Below, piece by piece: positions 1 through 8,886 of a stretch of DNA of 16,325 nt. How positions within the stretch are numbered: the first letter of the stretch is position 1; the number at the start of each line of letters is the position of its first letter. This DNA comes from Pseudomonadota bacterium (lineage in GTDB: Bacteria > Pseudomonadota > Alphaproteobacteria > Rhizobiales > Beijerinckiaceae). A model generated the notes under the pieces. It was not told the DNA's origin. It saw only the letters and a list, made by a program, of their open reading frames with translations, and searched no databases. The stretch covers positions 1 to 16,325 of the forward strand of contig JAFAAP010000022.1 in the NCBI GenBank assembly GCA_023426505.1. Reading direction: 5' to 3'. Made by a program: the position numbers and the translations under genes.

Positions 1-2
1 CC

Positions 3-169
3 CTCCTCCCCCTTGCGGGGAGGAGTTGGAGGTGGGGGTGGGACGACCGGGTGAAAGCTTCATCAAGGTATGCGCTGACACTCTGCCCAGCTTTTCACCT
101 GCAAGCGCAGCACTCCGACCCTACGACCCCCACCCGGCGCTTCGCGCCACCCTCCCCGCAAGGGGGAGG
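3..169. repeat. Pair of opposed GC-rich intergenic palindromes (REP/BIME-like)
   Basis: Two hairpin units face each other. The left unit (3-25) has a perfect 9-bp stem, CTCCTCCCC/GGGGAGGAG, around loop CTTGC. The right unit (151-169) has a 7-bp stem, CCTCCCC/GGGGAGG, around loop GCAAG, the reverse complement of the left loop. Inside them lie GGTGGGGGTGGG (about 31-42) and its mirror CCCCCACCC (about 127-135). The same architecture recurs at 12970-13129, so this is a dispersed element rather than a local accident. It lies downstream of the leftward gene ending at 200 and might end its transcription, but no T-tract follows. No coding sequence is seen in 1-199. Confidence 0.8.
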
Positions 170-199
170 AGGGCTCCGTTGCGCTCCCTACGTGAACCC

Positions 200-844
200 T
201 CAGCCTTCCGACAGCGCCCCCTTCGCGTCCACCATCTCGGCCATCCGCCGCGCCGCATCGTCCTCGGCGGACCGGAGCCCCGCCGCGACGCCGAGGCGAT
301 CGGCTTCGGGCCGGTTCTGGCTCACCTTCCACTTGCCCTCGATCCGGGTGATCTCGATCTCGATGCCGACGATGCCCTTGATCTGCGCCGCGATGAACGG
401 CGCGGGAGCATCGTCCACGGCCCAGGGCTCGGGCCGGGAGGCCTCGTGGGCGGCCGTCAGCTCGCCGATCTGGCGCCGCAGCCAGTCCGGATCCTCGATG
501 ACCGTCATGCGGCCATAGGCCTGCACCACTGCATAGTTCCAGGTCGGCACCACCTTGCCGGTCTCGCGCTTGGTCTCGTACCAGGACGGGGTGACGTAGG
601 CATCGACGTCCTGGAAGATGGCCAGCACCTCCTGATCGGGATCGACGTCGCGCCACTGGCCGTTGGCCCGCGACAGATGGGCCTTCAGGGTCCCGAGCCG
701 GGAGGCGGCGTCGAGCACGAAGGGCAGGGGATTGGCCACGAGACCGGTGCTCCCGCTCGTCACGAGCATGCCGAGCGGACGCGCCCGGATCAGCCCGTGC
801 TGGACCTCGAGACGATCCTCGCGGAAATGGGGCGGCTGGTACAT
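200..844 (-). CDS. PaiB-type FMN-binding negative transcriptional regulator
   Basis: A 214-residue protein of the PaiB family, which has a split-barrel flavin-binding fold like pyridoxamine-phosphate oxidase and is usually named a negative transcriptional regulator from Bacillus PaiB. Family signatures visible are the N-terminal MYQPPHF, HLSRAN at residues 56-61, VPTWNY at 99-104 and KWKVSQNR at 171-178. Length matches the family (about 200-215). The ATG at 842-844 is preceded on the minus strand by GGGAG at suitable spacing and MYxPxxF is the usual family N-terminus, so the start is firm. The gene stands alone between a repeat region downstream and the hybrid kinase gene upstream. Which promoters it controls, or whether it acts instead as a flavoenzyme, cannot be read here. 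Confidence 0.9.
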   Translation of the reverse strand: MYQPPHFREDRLEVQHGLIRARPLGMLVTSGSTGLVANPLPFVLDAASRLGTLKAHLSRANGQWRDVDPDQEVLAIFQDVDAYVTPSWYETKRETGKVVPTWNYAVVQAYGRMTVIEDPDWLRRQIGELTAAHEASRPEPWAVDDAPAPFIAAQIKGIVGIEIEITRIEGKWKVSQNRPEADRLGVAAGLRSAEDDAARRMAEMVDAKGALSEG

Positions 845-873
845 GGCGGGCTCCCGGCAGAAGGCCTCAGAGG

Positions 874-902
874 ATTAGCCGCCCGCGCACCCGCTTGGCC
901 AA
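874..902 (-). promoter_or_regulatory. Candidate sigma-70 promoter of the PaiB-type gene
   Basis: On the minus strand TTGGCC (897-902) and GCTAAT (874-879) are separated by exactly 17 bases; each matches 4 of 6 consensus positions. Transcription would begin near 867, about 22 bases before the start codon, leaving room for the GGGAG ribosome-binding site. Assignment is by inspection only. Confidence 0.35.
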
Positions 903-952
903 TCAAAAATGGATGCCGTCCGCATCACCCGAAGCGATGGGTCCGCGACGGC

Positions 953-2896
<1,944 letters not shown>

Positions 2897-2962
2897 TAAA
2901 GGTCCCCAAAAGCGGGTTGGGCTCCCGCGATTTTTGCGCGGATTAAAGGCCTAACGGAGAAC

Positions 2963-2987
2963 AACGCAAAGGCATCCGTTGCGTTCC
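2963..2987 (-). promoter_or_regulatory. Sigma-EcfG-type (general stress response) promoter of the hybrid kinase
   Basis: On the minus strand GGAAC (2983-2987) is followed after exactly 16 bases by CGTT (2963-2966). This fits the alphaproteobacterial EcfG consensus GGAAC-N16/17-CGTT. It lies in the only non-coding gap upstream of the kinase gene. Transcription would start near 2955, giving a leader of about 60 bases that contains a small CCGCG/CGCGG hairpin (2925-2941). The motif also produces a 7-9-7 inverted repeat, AACGCAA/TTGCGTT, at 2963-2985, which might be an operator instead. Confidence 0.6.
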
Positions 2988-3014
2988 TTCCGCGGTGGCC
3001 GGCAAGCGTTCAAG

Positions 3015-3905
3015 CTAGCCGACCTTGCTGCTGTCGGGAGCTTCCTCACCCGGAAATGCGAAGCCGATCCAATCGGGGCGTTCCAGCCGGATCGGAATTC
3101 CCCCGGCGCGAATCGTCTCACCCGCCGCGAGGGCGTCCGCGGCCCGGTCGAGGCGGATCATGACGAGGCCTCGGCCCTCCGCGCCGGTGCCGGTCCTGCC
3201 GAGGCTCTTCTCGCCCGCCTTCACCTCGACCCCGGTTTCAGCCGCGAACCCGCCCTCGTAGACCGCCGGCACGATGCGCGTGCGCGCGGTGCCCCGGTGC
3301 TGCATCCGCGACACCACCTCCTGGCCCACATAGCAGCCCTTGTCGAAGTCGACGCCCTGGAGCTGGTCCATGAGGGCCTCGTGCGGGAAGGCGTCCCCGA
3401 ACAGGAAGTCCCGGCCGCCTTCCGGCACGCCGAGGGCGATACGGCGGGCGTGGTACTGCTCCGCCGGCACGGACGCGAATTCGGCCGCGTCCTCGGCAGC
3501 CACGATCGCCCGCCAGCCGAGCTCGCGCAGGCGCGGGTCGTCCGCCACGAGCCCGGCCTCGTCGGCGGGCTTCGGATCGTCCCAGCCGGCCACCACCGCC
3601 AGCGTGTCGGAAAGGTCCTGGATCGTCGCCTTGGCGCGAAGCTTGTAGAAGCCGAGGCGTTTCGCAAGCTCGGGCGCATGGACCTTCAGCACGTCGAGAT
3701 AATAGCCGCCTTCGATCTCGGACGGCGCCTCGAACACGATGAAGTCGAACAGGATCTTGCCCTGCGGGGTGAGTAGGGCGCCGAGCCGTGCGGCTTGCGG
3801 CGAGACCCGGTCGAGATCGCAGGTGACGAGGCCGTCGAGAAAAGTCTTGGCGTCCTCGCCGGAAACTCTTACCACGCCCCGGTCGGCCAAATGCGCTGAC
3901 GGCAT
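3015..3905 (-). CDS. ygfZ: YgfZ/GcvT-like folate-binding protein (Fe-S cluster related)
   Basis: A 296-residue protein of the YgfZ/IBA57 family, related to the aminomethyltransferase GcvT. In E. coli, YgfZ binds tetrahydrofolate and supports certain Fe-S enzymes, including the tRNA-modifying MiaB. The family hallmark KGCYxGQE is present at residues 189-196 (KGCYVGQE), with its conserved cysteine at 191, followed by SRMQHRGTART. The N-terminal FLDGLVTCD and LLTPQGKILFDF stretches are also typical. I chose the ATG at 3905, preceded by GGAGCAGGA; an in-frame ATG 20 codons upstream would add residues unlike the family and run into the divergent promoter. It is divergent from the dihydroorotase-family gene with a 74-bp gap. 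Confidence 0.9.
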   Translation of the reverse strand: MPSAHLADRGVVRVSGEDAKTFLDGLVTCDLDRVSPQAARLGALLTPQGKILFDFIVFEAPSEIEGGYYLDVLKVHAPELAKRLGFYKLRAKATIQDLSDTLAVVAGWDDPKPADEAGLVADDPRLRELGWRAIVAAEDAAEFASVPAEQYHARRIALGVPEGGRDFLFGDAFPHEALMDQLQGVDFDKGCYVGQEVVSRMQHRGTARTRIVPAVYEGGFAAETGVEVKAGEKSLGRTGTGAEGRGLVMIRLDRAADALAAGETIRAGGIPIRLERPDWIGFAFPGEEAPDSSKVG

Positions 3906-3918
3906 GTCCTGCTCCAGT

Positions 3919-3935
3919 TGCTCTGACTGAGAGCA
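3919..3935. promoter_or_regulatory. Inverted repeat between divergent ygfZ and dihydroorotase-family genes
   Basis: TGCTCT (3919-3924) and AGAGCA (3930-3935) form a perfect 6-bp inverted repeat with a 5-base spacer, in the 74-bp gap that must hold both divergent promoters. It could be an operator or a small leader hairpin. No clear sigma-70 boxes were picked out. Confidence 0.25.
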
Positions 3936-3979
3936 CGACATATGCCCATCCGGCACCAGCCTCAAGGGACGAGTTCATC

Positions 3980-5314
3980 ATGCCCGAGACCTACGACCTG
4001 ATCCTCAAAGGCGGCATCGTCGTGAACCAGGACGGACGCGTGGAGCGCGACGTCGGCATCCGGGCCGGCACCATCGCGCGCATCGGCGACCTCTCCCAGG
4101 CCTCCGCGGCCCGTGTGATCAACTGCCGCGGCCTGCACATCCTGCCGGGCGTCATCGACACGCAGGTGCATTTCCGCGAGCCGGGCCTCGACCACAAGGA
4201 GGACCTGGAATCGGGCTCCCGCGCCGCCGTCATGGGCGGCGTGACGGCCGTGTTCGAGATGCCCAACACCGATCCGCAGACCACGAGCGCCGAAGCGCTC
4301 GCCGACAAGGTGCGGCGCGGGCATCACCGCATGCATTGCGACTTCGCCTTCTGGGTCGGCGGCACGCACGAGAACATCGCCGACATCCCGGAGCTGGAGC
4401 GCCTGCCGGGGGCTGCCGGCATCAAGGTCTTCATGGGCTCGTCCACCGGCTCGCTGCTGGTGGAGGACGACGAGGGCGTGGCACGCATCCTGCGCCAGAC
4501 CCGCCGCCGCGCCGCCTTCCATTCCGAGGACGAGGCGATGCTGCGCGAGCGGAAGGGGCTGCGGGTCGAGGGCGATCCGAGCTCTCATCCGGTCTGGCGC
4601 TCGGCCGAGGTCGCGCTCGCCTGCACCCAGCGCCTCGTGCGCATCTCCCGCGAGACGGGGGCGCGCATCCACGTCCTTCACGTCACCACCGCCGAGGAGA
4701 TGGCGCTCCTGAAGGACTACAAGGATCTCGTCTCCGTCGAGGTCACGCCGCACCACCTCACCCTCGTGGCCCCGGAGGCCTACGAGCGGCTCGGCACCTA
4801 CGTGCAGATGAACCCGCCCGTGCGCGACGAGGTCCATCGCCACGCCATCTGGCAGGGCCTGGACGAGGGCGTCGCCGACGTGCTCGGCTCCGACCACGCG
4901 CCGCACACCCGCGAGGAGAAGGACAAGACATACCCGAACACGCCTTCGGGCATGACCGGCGTCCAGACCCTCGTGCCGATCATGCTCGATCACGTGAACT
5001 CCATGCGCCTGACCCTGGAGCGGTTCGTGGACCTCACCAGCGCCGGCCCCAAGCGCCTGTTCGGGATCGCCCGCAAAGGGCGCATCGCGGTCGGCTACGA
5101 CGCCGACTTCACCATCGTCGACCTCAAGCGCGTCGAGACGATCACCAACGGCTGGATCGCCTCGAAATGCGGCTGGACGCCCTACGACGGGAAGCAGGTT
5201 ACCGGCTGGCCCATCGGCACGGTGGTGCGCGGCAACGTGGTCATGTGGGACGGCGCGCTGGAAGCGCCGTCGCTGGGCGAGACGGTGCGGTTCGAGGAGA
5301 CGCTGCGGGCGTAG
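3980..5314 (+). CDS. Dihydroorotase-family amidohydrolase (QxH variant)
   Basis: A 444-residue cyclic amidohydrolase of the dihydroorotase/allantoinase/hydantoinase group. Dihydroorotase interconverts carbamoyl-aspartate and dihydroorotate in pyrimidine synthesis. Visible are DTQVHFREPG (60-69), EMPNT (93-97), the probable carboxylated metal-bridging lysine K149 in GIKVFMGSSTG, H181, the HVLH segment (231-234) and catalytic D305 in GSDHAPH. The oddity is Q62 where the first histidine of the metal-binding HxH motif normally sits; H64 and R66 remain. The start ATG has AAGGGA 10 bases upstream (3964-3969). Length suits the family. It is divergent from ygfZ. It may be the true pyrimidine enzyme, since proteins with this style are commonly annotated so in alphaproteobacteria, or it may act on another ring amide; sequence alone does not settle the substrate. 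Confidence 0.85.
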   Translation: MPETYDLILKGGIVVNQDGRVERDVGIRAGTIARIGDLSQASAARVINCRGLHILPGVIDTQVHFREPGLDHKEDLESGSRAAVMGGVTAVFEMPNTDPQTTSAEALADKVRRGHHRMHCDFAFWVGGTHENIADIPELERLPGAAGIKVFMGSSTGSLLVEDDEGVARILRQTRRRAAFHSEDEAMLRERKGLRVEGDPSSHPVWRSAEVALACTQRLVRISRETGARIHVLHVTTAEEMALLKDYKDLVSVEVTPHHLTLVAPEAYERLGTYVQMNPPVRDEVHRHAIWQGLDEGVADVLGSDHAPHTREEKDKTYPNTPSGMTGVQTLVPIMLDHVNSMRLTLERFVDLTSAGPKRLFGIARKGRIAVGYDADFTIVDLKRVETITNGWIASKCGWTPYDGKQVTGWPIGTVVRGNVVMWDGALEAPSLGETVRFEETLRA

Positions 5315-5349
5315 GACCCGGCCACTCGAACCCTTGGCTTGCGATGCTT

Positions 5350-5373
5350 CTGTCGCTTCGAATGTTGCGACAG
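5350..5373. promoter_or_regulatory. Inverted repeat upstream of the SDR gene
   Basis: CTGTCGC (5350-5356) and GCGACAG (5367-5373) form a perfect 7-bp inverted repeat with a 10-base spacer, 36 bases after the dihydroorotase-family stop and 85 bases before the SDR start. The layout fits an operator for a dimeric regulator; as a terminator it would lack a T-tract. Nothing else was recognised in 5315-5458. Confidence 0.3.
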
Positions 5374-5458
5374 CTATCGGGTCGTACCCAGGCATTCACT
5401 CTGAGATCAAGAGCCCGAGCGCCGAGTGTCCTGGCGCTACATGGAAAGGGTTCTTGTC

Positions 5459-6223
5459 ATGAATGCTTTGGCAGACAAAGTCGCCATCGTGACCGGTGCG
5501 AGTTCGGGCATCGGCTATGCGGCATCGAGATTGTTCGCCAGCGAAGGATCCAGGCTGGTGGTCGCGGCCAGGCGCCAGGCGGAGCTCGATGAACTCGTCG
5601 CCGAAATCGCCGAATCCGGCGGGCGGGCTGTCGCCCTTGCAGGGGACGTGAAGGACGAAGGTTTCGCGAAGGCTCTGGTCGAACTGGCATTGGGCCACTT
5701 TGGGGGGCTTCACGTCGCCTTCAACAATGCGGGCTCCGTCGGAGAGATGGGACCAACGCCTGACATCTCGCTTGCCGGCTGGCGCGACACGATCGAAATC
5801 AATCTGACCAGCGCCTTCCTGGGAGCGAAATATCAGATTCCCGCCATGCTCGGCTGCGGCGGCGGGTCCCTGATCTTCACGTCCACTTTCGTGGGCTATA
5901 CGGCCGGAATGCCCGGGATGAGTGCCTATGCGGCCAGCAAGGCGGGAATGATTGGGCTGGTGCAGTCGCTGGCTGCGGAATTTGGGCCTCGGGGGATCCG
6001 GGTCAATGCGCTCCTGCCGGGCGGCACGGATACGCCGAGCGGCCCCAGGGCCAACGGCACCGCGGAGTCCCTGGCCTTCGTCGAGGGGCTTCATGCATTG
6101 AAGCGCCTGGCACGGCCCGAGGAGATCGCGCGATCGGCCCTCTATCTCGCGTCGGATGCCTCGACCTTCACGACCGGCACTGCGCTTCTTGTCGATGGAG
6201 GCGTATCGATCAATCGGACCTGA
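5459..6223 (+). CDS. SDR-family NAD(P)-dependent oxidoreductase
   Basis: A 254-residue classical short-chain dehydrogenase/reductase. The Rossmann cofactor motif TGASSGIG is at residues 12-19, NNAG at 89-92, catalytic S142, and Y157-xxx-K161 in YAASK; the C-terminal LLVDGGVS is typical. Substrate cannot be deduced. An in-frame GTG at 5426 would add 11 residues, but the ATG at 5459 sits 8 bases after GGAAAGGG and begins where SDR proteins normally begin. The gene is monocistronic, with a convergent neighbour downstream beyond a strong hairpin. Its codons look less GC-biased than the flanking dihydroorotase-family gene, a visual hint of separate ancestry and not a calculation. FabG-like reductase is the nearest alternative name. 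Confidence 0.88.
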   Translation: MNALADKVAIVTGASSGIGYAASRLFASEGSRLVVAARRQAELDELVAEIAESGGRAVALAGDVKDEGFAKALVELALGHFGGLHVAFNNAGSVGEMGPTPDISLAGWRDTIEINLTSAFLGAKYQIPAMLGCGGGSLIFTSTFVGYTAGMPGMSAYAASKAGMIGLVQSLAAEFGPRGIRVNALLPGGTDTPSGPRANGTAESLAFVEGLHALKRLARPEEIARSALYLASDASTFTTGTALLVDGGVSINRT

Positions 6224-6262
6224 TCGCAGCGCCTGCCGGACCCGGCGGTAACAGGAGCTTTG

Positions 6263-6285
6263 CCCCGGGCAACAGGCGCCCGGGG
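6263..6285. terminator. GC-rich hairpin between convergent genes, possible bidirectional terminator
   Basis: CCCCGGGC (6263-6270) and GCCCGGGG (6278-6285) form a perfect 8-bp all-GC stem with a 7-base loop, lying between the stops of the convergent genes ending at 6223 and 6318. No U-tract follows on either strand, so it would be a non-canonical or Rho-assisted terminator. Confidence 0.45.
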
Positions 6286-6317
6286 AGGGCTCGAGCGGAG
6301 ATGGTCTGGCGGATATC

Positions 6318-6581
6318 CTAGTGCTTCAGCGACATCGCCATCGAGAACGCGCCCGTGCGGATCTTGTCCGGCAGGCCGGCGGCGTAGTCCGCCACGGCCT
6401 CTTCGCCATAGGTGGCGACGAGCTCCTGGAAGGCGGCGAACAGGGCCGCCTGCGCCATGCAGTCCGCATCCAGCCCGTCGAGCTCGGCCTCCGCGAAAGC
6501 GTCGGTCACGTAGCTCAGAGCCGCCTGCTTGATGGCGCTCAGTTCCGGCAGATCGGTGAGAGGGACGTCGTTGTCGTTCAT
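6318..6581 (-). CDS. Small acidic hypothetical protein
   Basis: An 87-residue protein that I do not assign to a named family. It begins MNDNDVPLTDLPELSAIKQ and is rich in Ala, Asp and Glu, with predicted helices (for example QAALSYVTDAFAEAELDGLD), one cysteine, and no signal peptide or membrane segment, so it should be a small cytoplasmic helical protein. The start at 6581 has a purine-rich stretch, AAAGGGGCAAGGA, immediately upstream; an ATG 29 codons further upstream lacks that support and would add residues unlike the rest. It is transcribed alone, convergent with the SDR gene and downstream of the TIGR02301-type gene by 138 bases. It looks real because of the strong ribosome-binding site and acidic, non-shadow composition. 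Confidence 0.7.
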   Translation of the reverse strand: MNDNDVPLTDLPELSAIKQAALSYVTDAFAEAELDGLDADCMAQAALFAAFQELVATYGEEAVADYAAGLPDKIRTGAFSMAMSLKH

Positions 6582-6701
6582 GATCCTTGCCCCTTTGAGG
6601 GGCAGCGCGAGGTTCGGTTGATTCGAACTTAGTGCGAGCGCTGCCCTAGGGCCAGCATCACCTTGCAAGGAGGTTAACGCGAGAGGAAAACGCGCGAAGG
6701 A

Positions 6702-6716
6702 TGTGGATAATCCACA
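6702..6716. other. Perfect DnaA box inside a 15-bp palindrome
   Basis: TGTGGAT-A-ATCCACA is a perfect 7-1-7 palindrome. Its left nine bases (6702-6710) read TTATCCACA on the minus strand, an exact match to the DnaA consensus TTWTNCACA; the overlapping plus-strand site TAATCCACA has one mismatch. It sits 4 bases past the stop of the TIGR02301-type gene. A single box is not an origin; it may be chance, a DnaA titration/regulatory site, or a transcript-end hairpin. Confidence 0.4.
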
Positions 6717-6719
6717 GGC

Positions 6720-7325
6720 TCAGCCGCCATAACGGCCGGCGATGTTGCGGGCGAGCAACTCGCCTTCCCGGATGTACCGGTTGGAGGCTTCCTGTGCGGA
6801 AGCGGTGCAGGCGCGGTAGGTGAGGGCGAAGGCCTGGTAACCCTTGTTGTAGGCGCCCGCGAGACGCTCCTTGCGTCCGGGCGTGGTGCCCTCCGCCTCC
6901 ATGAGCATCTGCATGCGCCGGCTCCACTCGTTCGCGTCAGAAGCGGCGCAGAGGGGCCGCAGGAGGGCGAGCGACCCCATGATCTCGGCGAGCCGCAGGA
7001 GCTCCTTCTCGTAAGGGGCGGGCGGCGGCTCGGCCGCCGGGGCGGGCTCCGCCTGCTGCTGGGGCTGTTGGGGCTGCGGCTGCGAGGACGAGCGCTGCTG
7101 CGGCTGGGACCGCTGAGGCTGGGATTGCTGCCGCGGTTGCGGCTGAGGCTGAGGCTGAGGCCGGTACTGCGGCTGGGGGCGGTACTGCGGCTGGGGCTGC
7201 GGCTGCATGCCTGGCTGGCCCGCGGGCGGGCCGAAGAGGCGCTCGAAGAACCCTTGAGCCGCAAGCGGCTGGAAGGAGGCCAGGAGGGCCGTGGCGGCGA
7301 GGAAAGCCGTCGCCGCGCGGGTCAT
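6720..7325 (-). CDS. TIGR02301-family secreted protein with Pro/Gln-rich linker
   Basis: A 201-residue protein matching the uncharacterised alphaproteobacterial family TIGR02301. A signal peptide covers residues 1-24 (hydrophobic core, AAQ cleavage site), so the protein should be periplasmic or exported. Residues 40-92 are a low-complexity Pro/Gln linker, and residues 100-201 form the conserved helical domain with two well-separated cysteines, C126 (RPLC) and C173 (RACT), a family feature suggesting a disulfide. The start at 7325 forms an ATGA overlap with the stop of the Nudix gene; a longer upstream ORF would lose the signal peptide. It is the last gene of the HTH-citrate synthase/Nudix/TIGR02301 operon. 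No enzymatic function is known. The linker is unusually long and repetitive and may be strain-variable. Confidence 0.88.
   Translation of the reverse strand: MTRAATAFLAATALLASFQPLAAQGFFERLFGPPAGQPGMQPQPQPQYRPQPQYRPQPQPQPQPRQQSQPQRSQPQQRSSSQPQPQQPQQQAEPAPAAEPPPAPYEKELLRLAEIMGSLALLRPLCAASDANEWSRRMQMLMEAEGTTPGRKERLAGAYNKGYQAFALTYRACTASAQEASNRYIREGELLARNIAGRYGG
7050..7208 (-). repeat. Pro/Gln-coding low-complexity tandem repeat inside the TIGR02301-type gene
   Basis: The DNA reads as imperfect repeats of GGCTGC/GGCTGA hexamers with two copies of a longer CGGTACTGCGGCTGGGG unit (near 7161-7197), coding for QPQP and QYRP repeats. Such tracts are prone to length change by slippage; in-frame hexamer changes would only alter linker length. 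Confidence 0.75.
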
Positions 7326-7771
7326 GCGGCGGGGTCCCGTGCGGCGAGCCGGAAGGCCTGCTCGAGGATCCCGGCAAGCCCCGGCGTCATGGGCAGGCCG
7401 ACGATGTCGCGTTCCGTGACCCAACGGATGTCCTTTGCTTCCGGCCCTGTCTGTGGCTCGCCTGAGACCCAGCGGGCGGCGTGGGCGGCGATGACGAGAT
7501 GATGCTTTACACGGCCATCCGCCTCCCGTTCAATCACTTCGACGGGAGCCACCAGGCCGATCAGCTTGGCCTTAACCCCGACCTCCTCCTCAAGTTCCCT
7601 CAAGGCGGCCTCGCCCAGGGTTTCGCCGATTTCCACCACGCCGCCCGGCAGGGAGAAGACGCCCTCCCAGGGCGCCTTACCGCGCGCCGCCAGAAGGACA
7701 CGCCCGTCCCGGAACACGGCCACGGAGGACGCCAGGATGGGGCGGGTCGGATAGAGACGGTCGCTCGTCAT
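7322..7771 (-). CDS. Nudix (NUDIX) hydrolase
   Basis: A 149-residue Nudix hydrolase with a complete Nudix box at residues 44-66 fitting GX5EX7REUXEEXGU: G44, E50, R58-E59, E62-E63 and G65 are all in place, so metal-dependent hydrolysis of a nucleoside diphosphate linked to another moiety is expected. The segment WEGVFSLPGG before the box resembles ADP-ribose pyrophosphatase/MutT-like members, but the substrate cannot be fixed. The ATG at 7771 overlaps the stop of the HTH-citrate synthase gene as ATGA, and its own stop overlaps the start of the TIGR02301-type gene in the same way. These overlaps imply translational coupling and decide the start, although the frame stays open far upstream in antisense-free high-GC sequence. 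Confidence 0.93.
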   Translation of the reverse strand: MTSDRLYPTRPILASSVAVFRDGRVLLAARGKAPWEGVFSLPGGVVEIGETLGEAALRELEEEVGVKAKLIGLVAPVEVIEREADGRVKHHLVIAAHAARWVSGEPQTGPEAKDIRWVTERDIVGLPMTPGLAGILEQAFRLAARDPAA

Positions 7772-8886
7772 GGGGTGGGCGCCTCCTGGGCCAGGACATA
7801 GCGGGCCCGCGGGCGGATGAGCGTGGCCTGGCCGCGCTGCTCGACCGCATGGGCGAGCCACCCGGCCGTGCGGGCGATGGCGAAGAGCGAGAAGGCCGCG
7901 CCGGCCGGGAGCCCATAGGCCCGCTCGACCATGACGAGGGCCACGTCGATGCTGGGCTTCTCCCCCGTAGCGGCCTCGACGGCCTTCAGGGTGGTGGCGT
8001 CGGAGGCCAGGAGCGGCACGTCCTCCAGCAGGGTCCGCGCCCGCGGATCGCCCTCGGGATAGAGCCGGTGCCGGAAGGCGAAACCGGGCGGGGGGCCGGG
8101 ATCCTCGAGGAAGGCCCGGGCGCGCTCGGTCATGCCGCCGTGATAGGGGCCGCTCAAAGCGACGAGCCCGGCGATCACCGCGTTGCGCAGCGAGGCCCCG
8201 GTCGAGGCCGTGACCCGCACCGCGAAGGCCGAGGAGCTGAGCTCGTGATCGGCGCAGAGCACGAGGGCGCGCCGGATCGCGTCCTCGGCCCGCGGGGCCT
8301 TCCAGCATGACGCGAGATGCCGGTGGATCGGGACGGTGCCGGGATCGGCCCCGCTGCCGGCCGCCGCGACGAGCCTGAGGATCGCCGCCACCTCGGCGGA
8401 GCGCGCCTCCTTGGGAGCCGGCGCCGAGAGGAGGCGGACCGCCTGGGCCACGAAGGCATGCGACCCGAAGGCCGGACCCGACAGCGCCTCCTGCGGCCGG
8501 GACGGGAGCCGGAATGCCCCCTCGTCGAGCCCGCCGATCAGGAGCAGGGCCGTCTCCTCCAGGGTGGCGGCGCGGGCGAGCTCCACCGCGTCGCGCTCCC
8601 GGTAGAACAGGCGCCCGTCCTTGATCTGGGTGATGCTGGTCTCCAGCACCGGCAGGCCCCAGTCGAGGGCGGTCGCGGCCGCCGCCGTCGGGCGGCGGAA
8701 CCGGGCCTTGCGCTCCGCCAGGGCCTCCACGTCATCGAGCGCATAGAGCCGCTGGCGCGGATCGTGCGGCGACGCGAAGGAGCGGATCAGCCCCCGGCTC
8801 ACATAGGCGTAGAGGCTCGCCCGGCTGATGCCGAGCCGGCCGGAGGCGGATTCCGCCGAGGTGAGTTCAAGGGACGGGACGCTCAT
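7768..8886 (-). CDS. Citrate synthase paralog with N-terminal helix-turn-helix domain
   Basis: A 372-residue fusion. Residues about 8-35 form a MerR/excisionase-type helix-turn-helix (LGISRASLYAYVSRGLI), followed by a basic stretch; residues about 75-366 form a citrate-synthase fold. Catalytic positions appear kept: H249 (GPYHGG), H273 (FRHRLYPEGDPRA) and D314 (PSID), plus ADHE at 212-215. The gap between H249 and H273 is about 15 residues shorter than in the divergent paralog, so an active-site helix is reduced. Known HTH-citrate synthase proteins are uncharacterised; this could be an enzyme, a metabolite-sensing repressor, or both. The ATG at 8886 has no Shine-Dalgarno sequence, and a promoter -10 lies 7 bases upstream, suggesting a leaderless mRNA. 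It heads the Nudix/TIGR02301 operon. Confidence 0.88.
   Translation of the reverse strand: MSVPSLELTSAESASGRLGISRASLYAYVSRGLIRSFASPHDPRQRLYALDDVEALAERKARFRRPTAAAATALDWGLPVLETSITQIKDGRLFYRERDAVELARAATLEETALLLIGGLDEGAFRLPSRPQEALSGPAFGSHAFVAQAVRLLSAPAPKEARSAEVAAILRLVAAAGSGADPGTVPIHRHLASCWKAPRAEDAIRRALVLCADHELSSSAFAVRVTASTGASLRNAVIAGLVALSGPYHGGMTERARAFLEDPGPPPGFAFRHRLYPEGDPRARTLLEDVPLLASDATTLKAVEAATGEKPSIDVALVMVERAYGLPAGAAFSLFAIARTAGWLAHAVEQRGQATLIRPRARYVLAQEAPTP

Noticed and set aside
1..200. CRISPR array or tRNA genes in the repeat regions
   Set aside because: The repeats are paired palindromes without regular spacers, and no cloverleaf or conserved T-arm sequence was found here or elsewhere in the window.
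3962..5395. 477-residue minus-strand open frame
   Set aside because: Fully antisense to the dihydroorotase-family gene, whose motifs are clear; the minus frame is open because of high-GC codon bias.
6655..6760. Plus-strand small gene starting at ATG 6701 after AAGGAGG
   Set aside because: The Shine-Dalgarno-like sequence is about 30 bases from the ATG, and the frame runs antisense into the TIGR02301-type gene without any protein character.
7772..8308. N-terminal extension of the Nudix open frame
   Set aside because: It overlaps the HTH-citrate synthase gene in another frame, is Arg/Pro/Gly-rich, and the ATGA overlap at 7768-7771 gives a better start.
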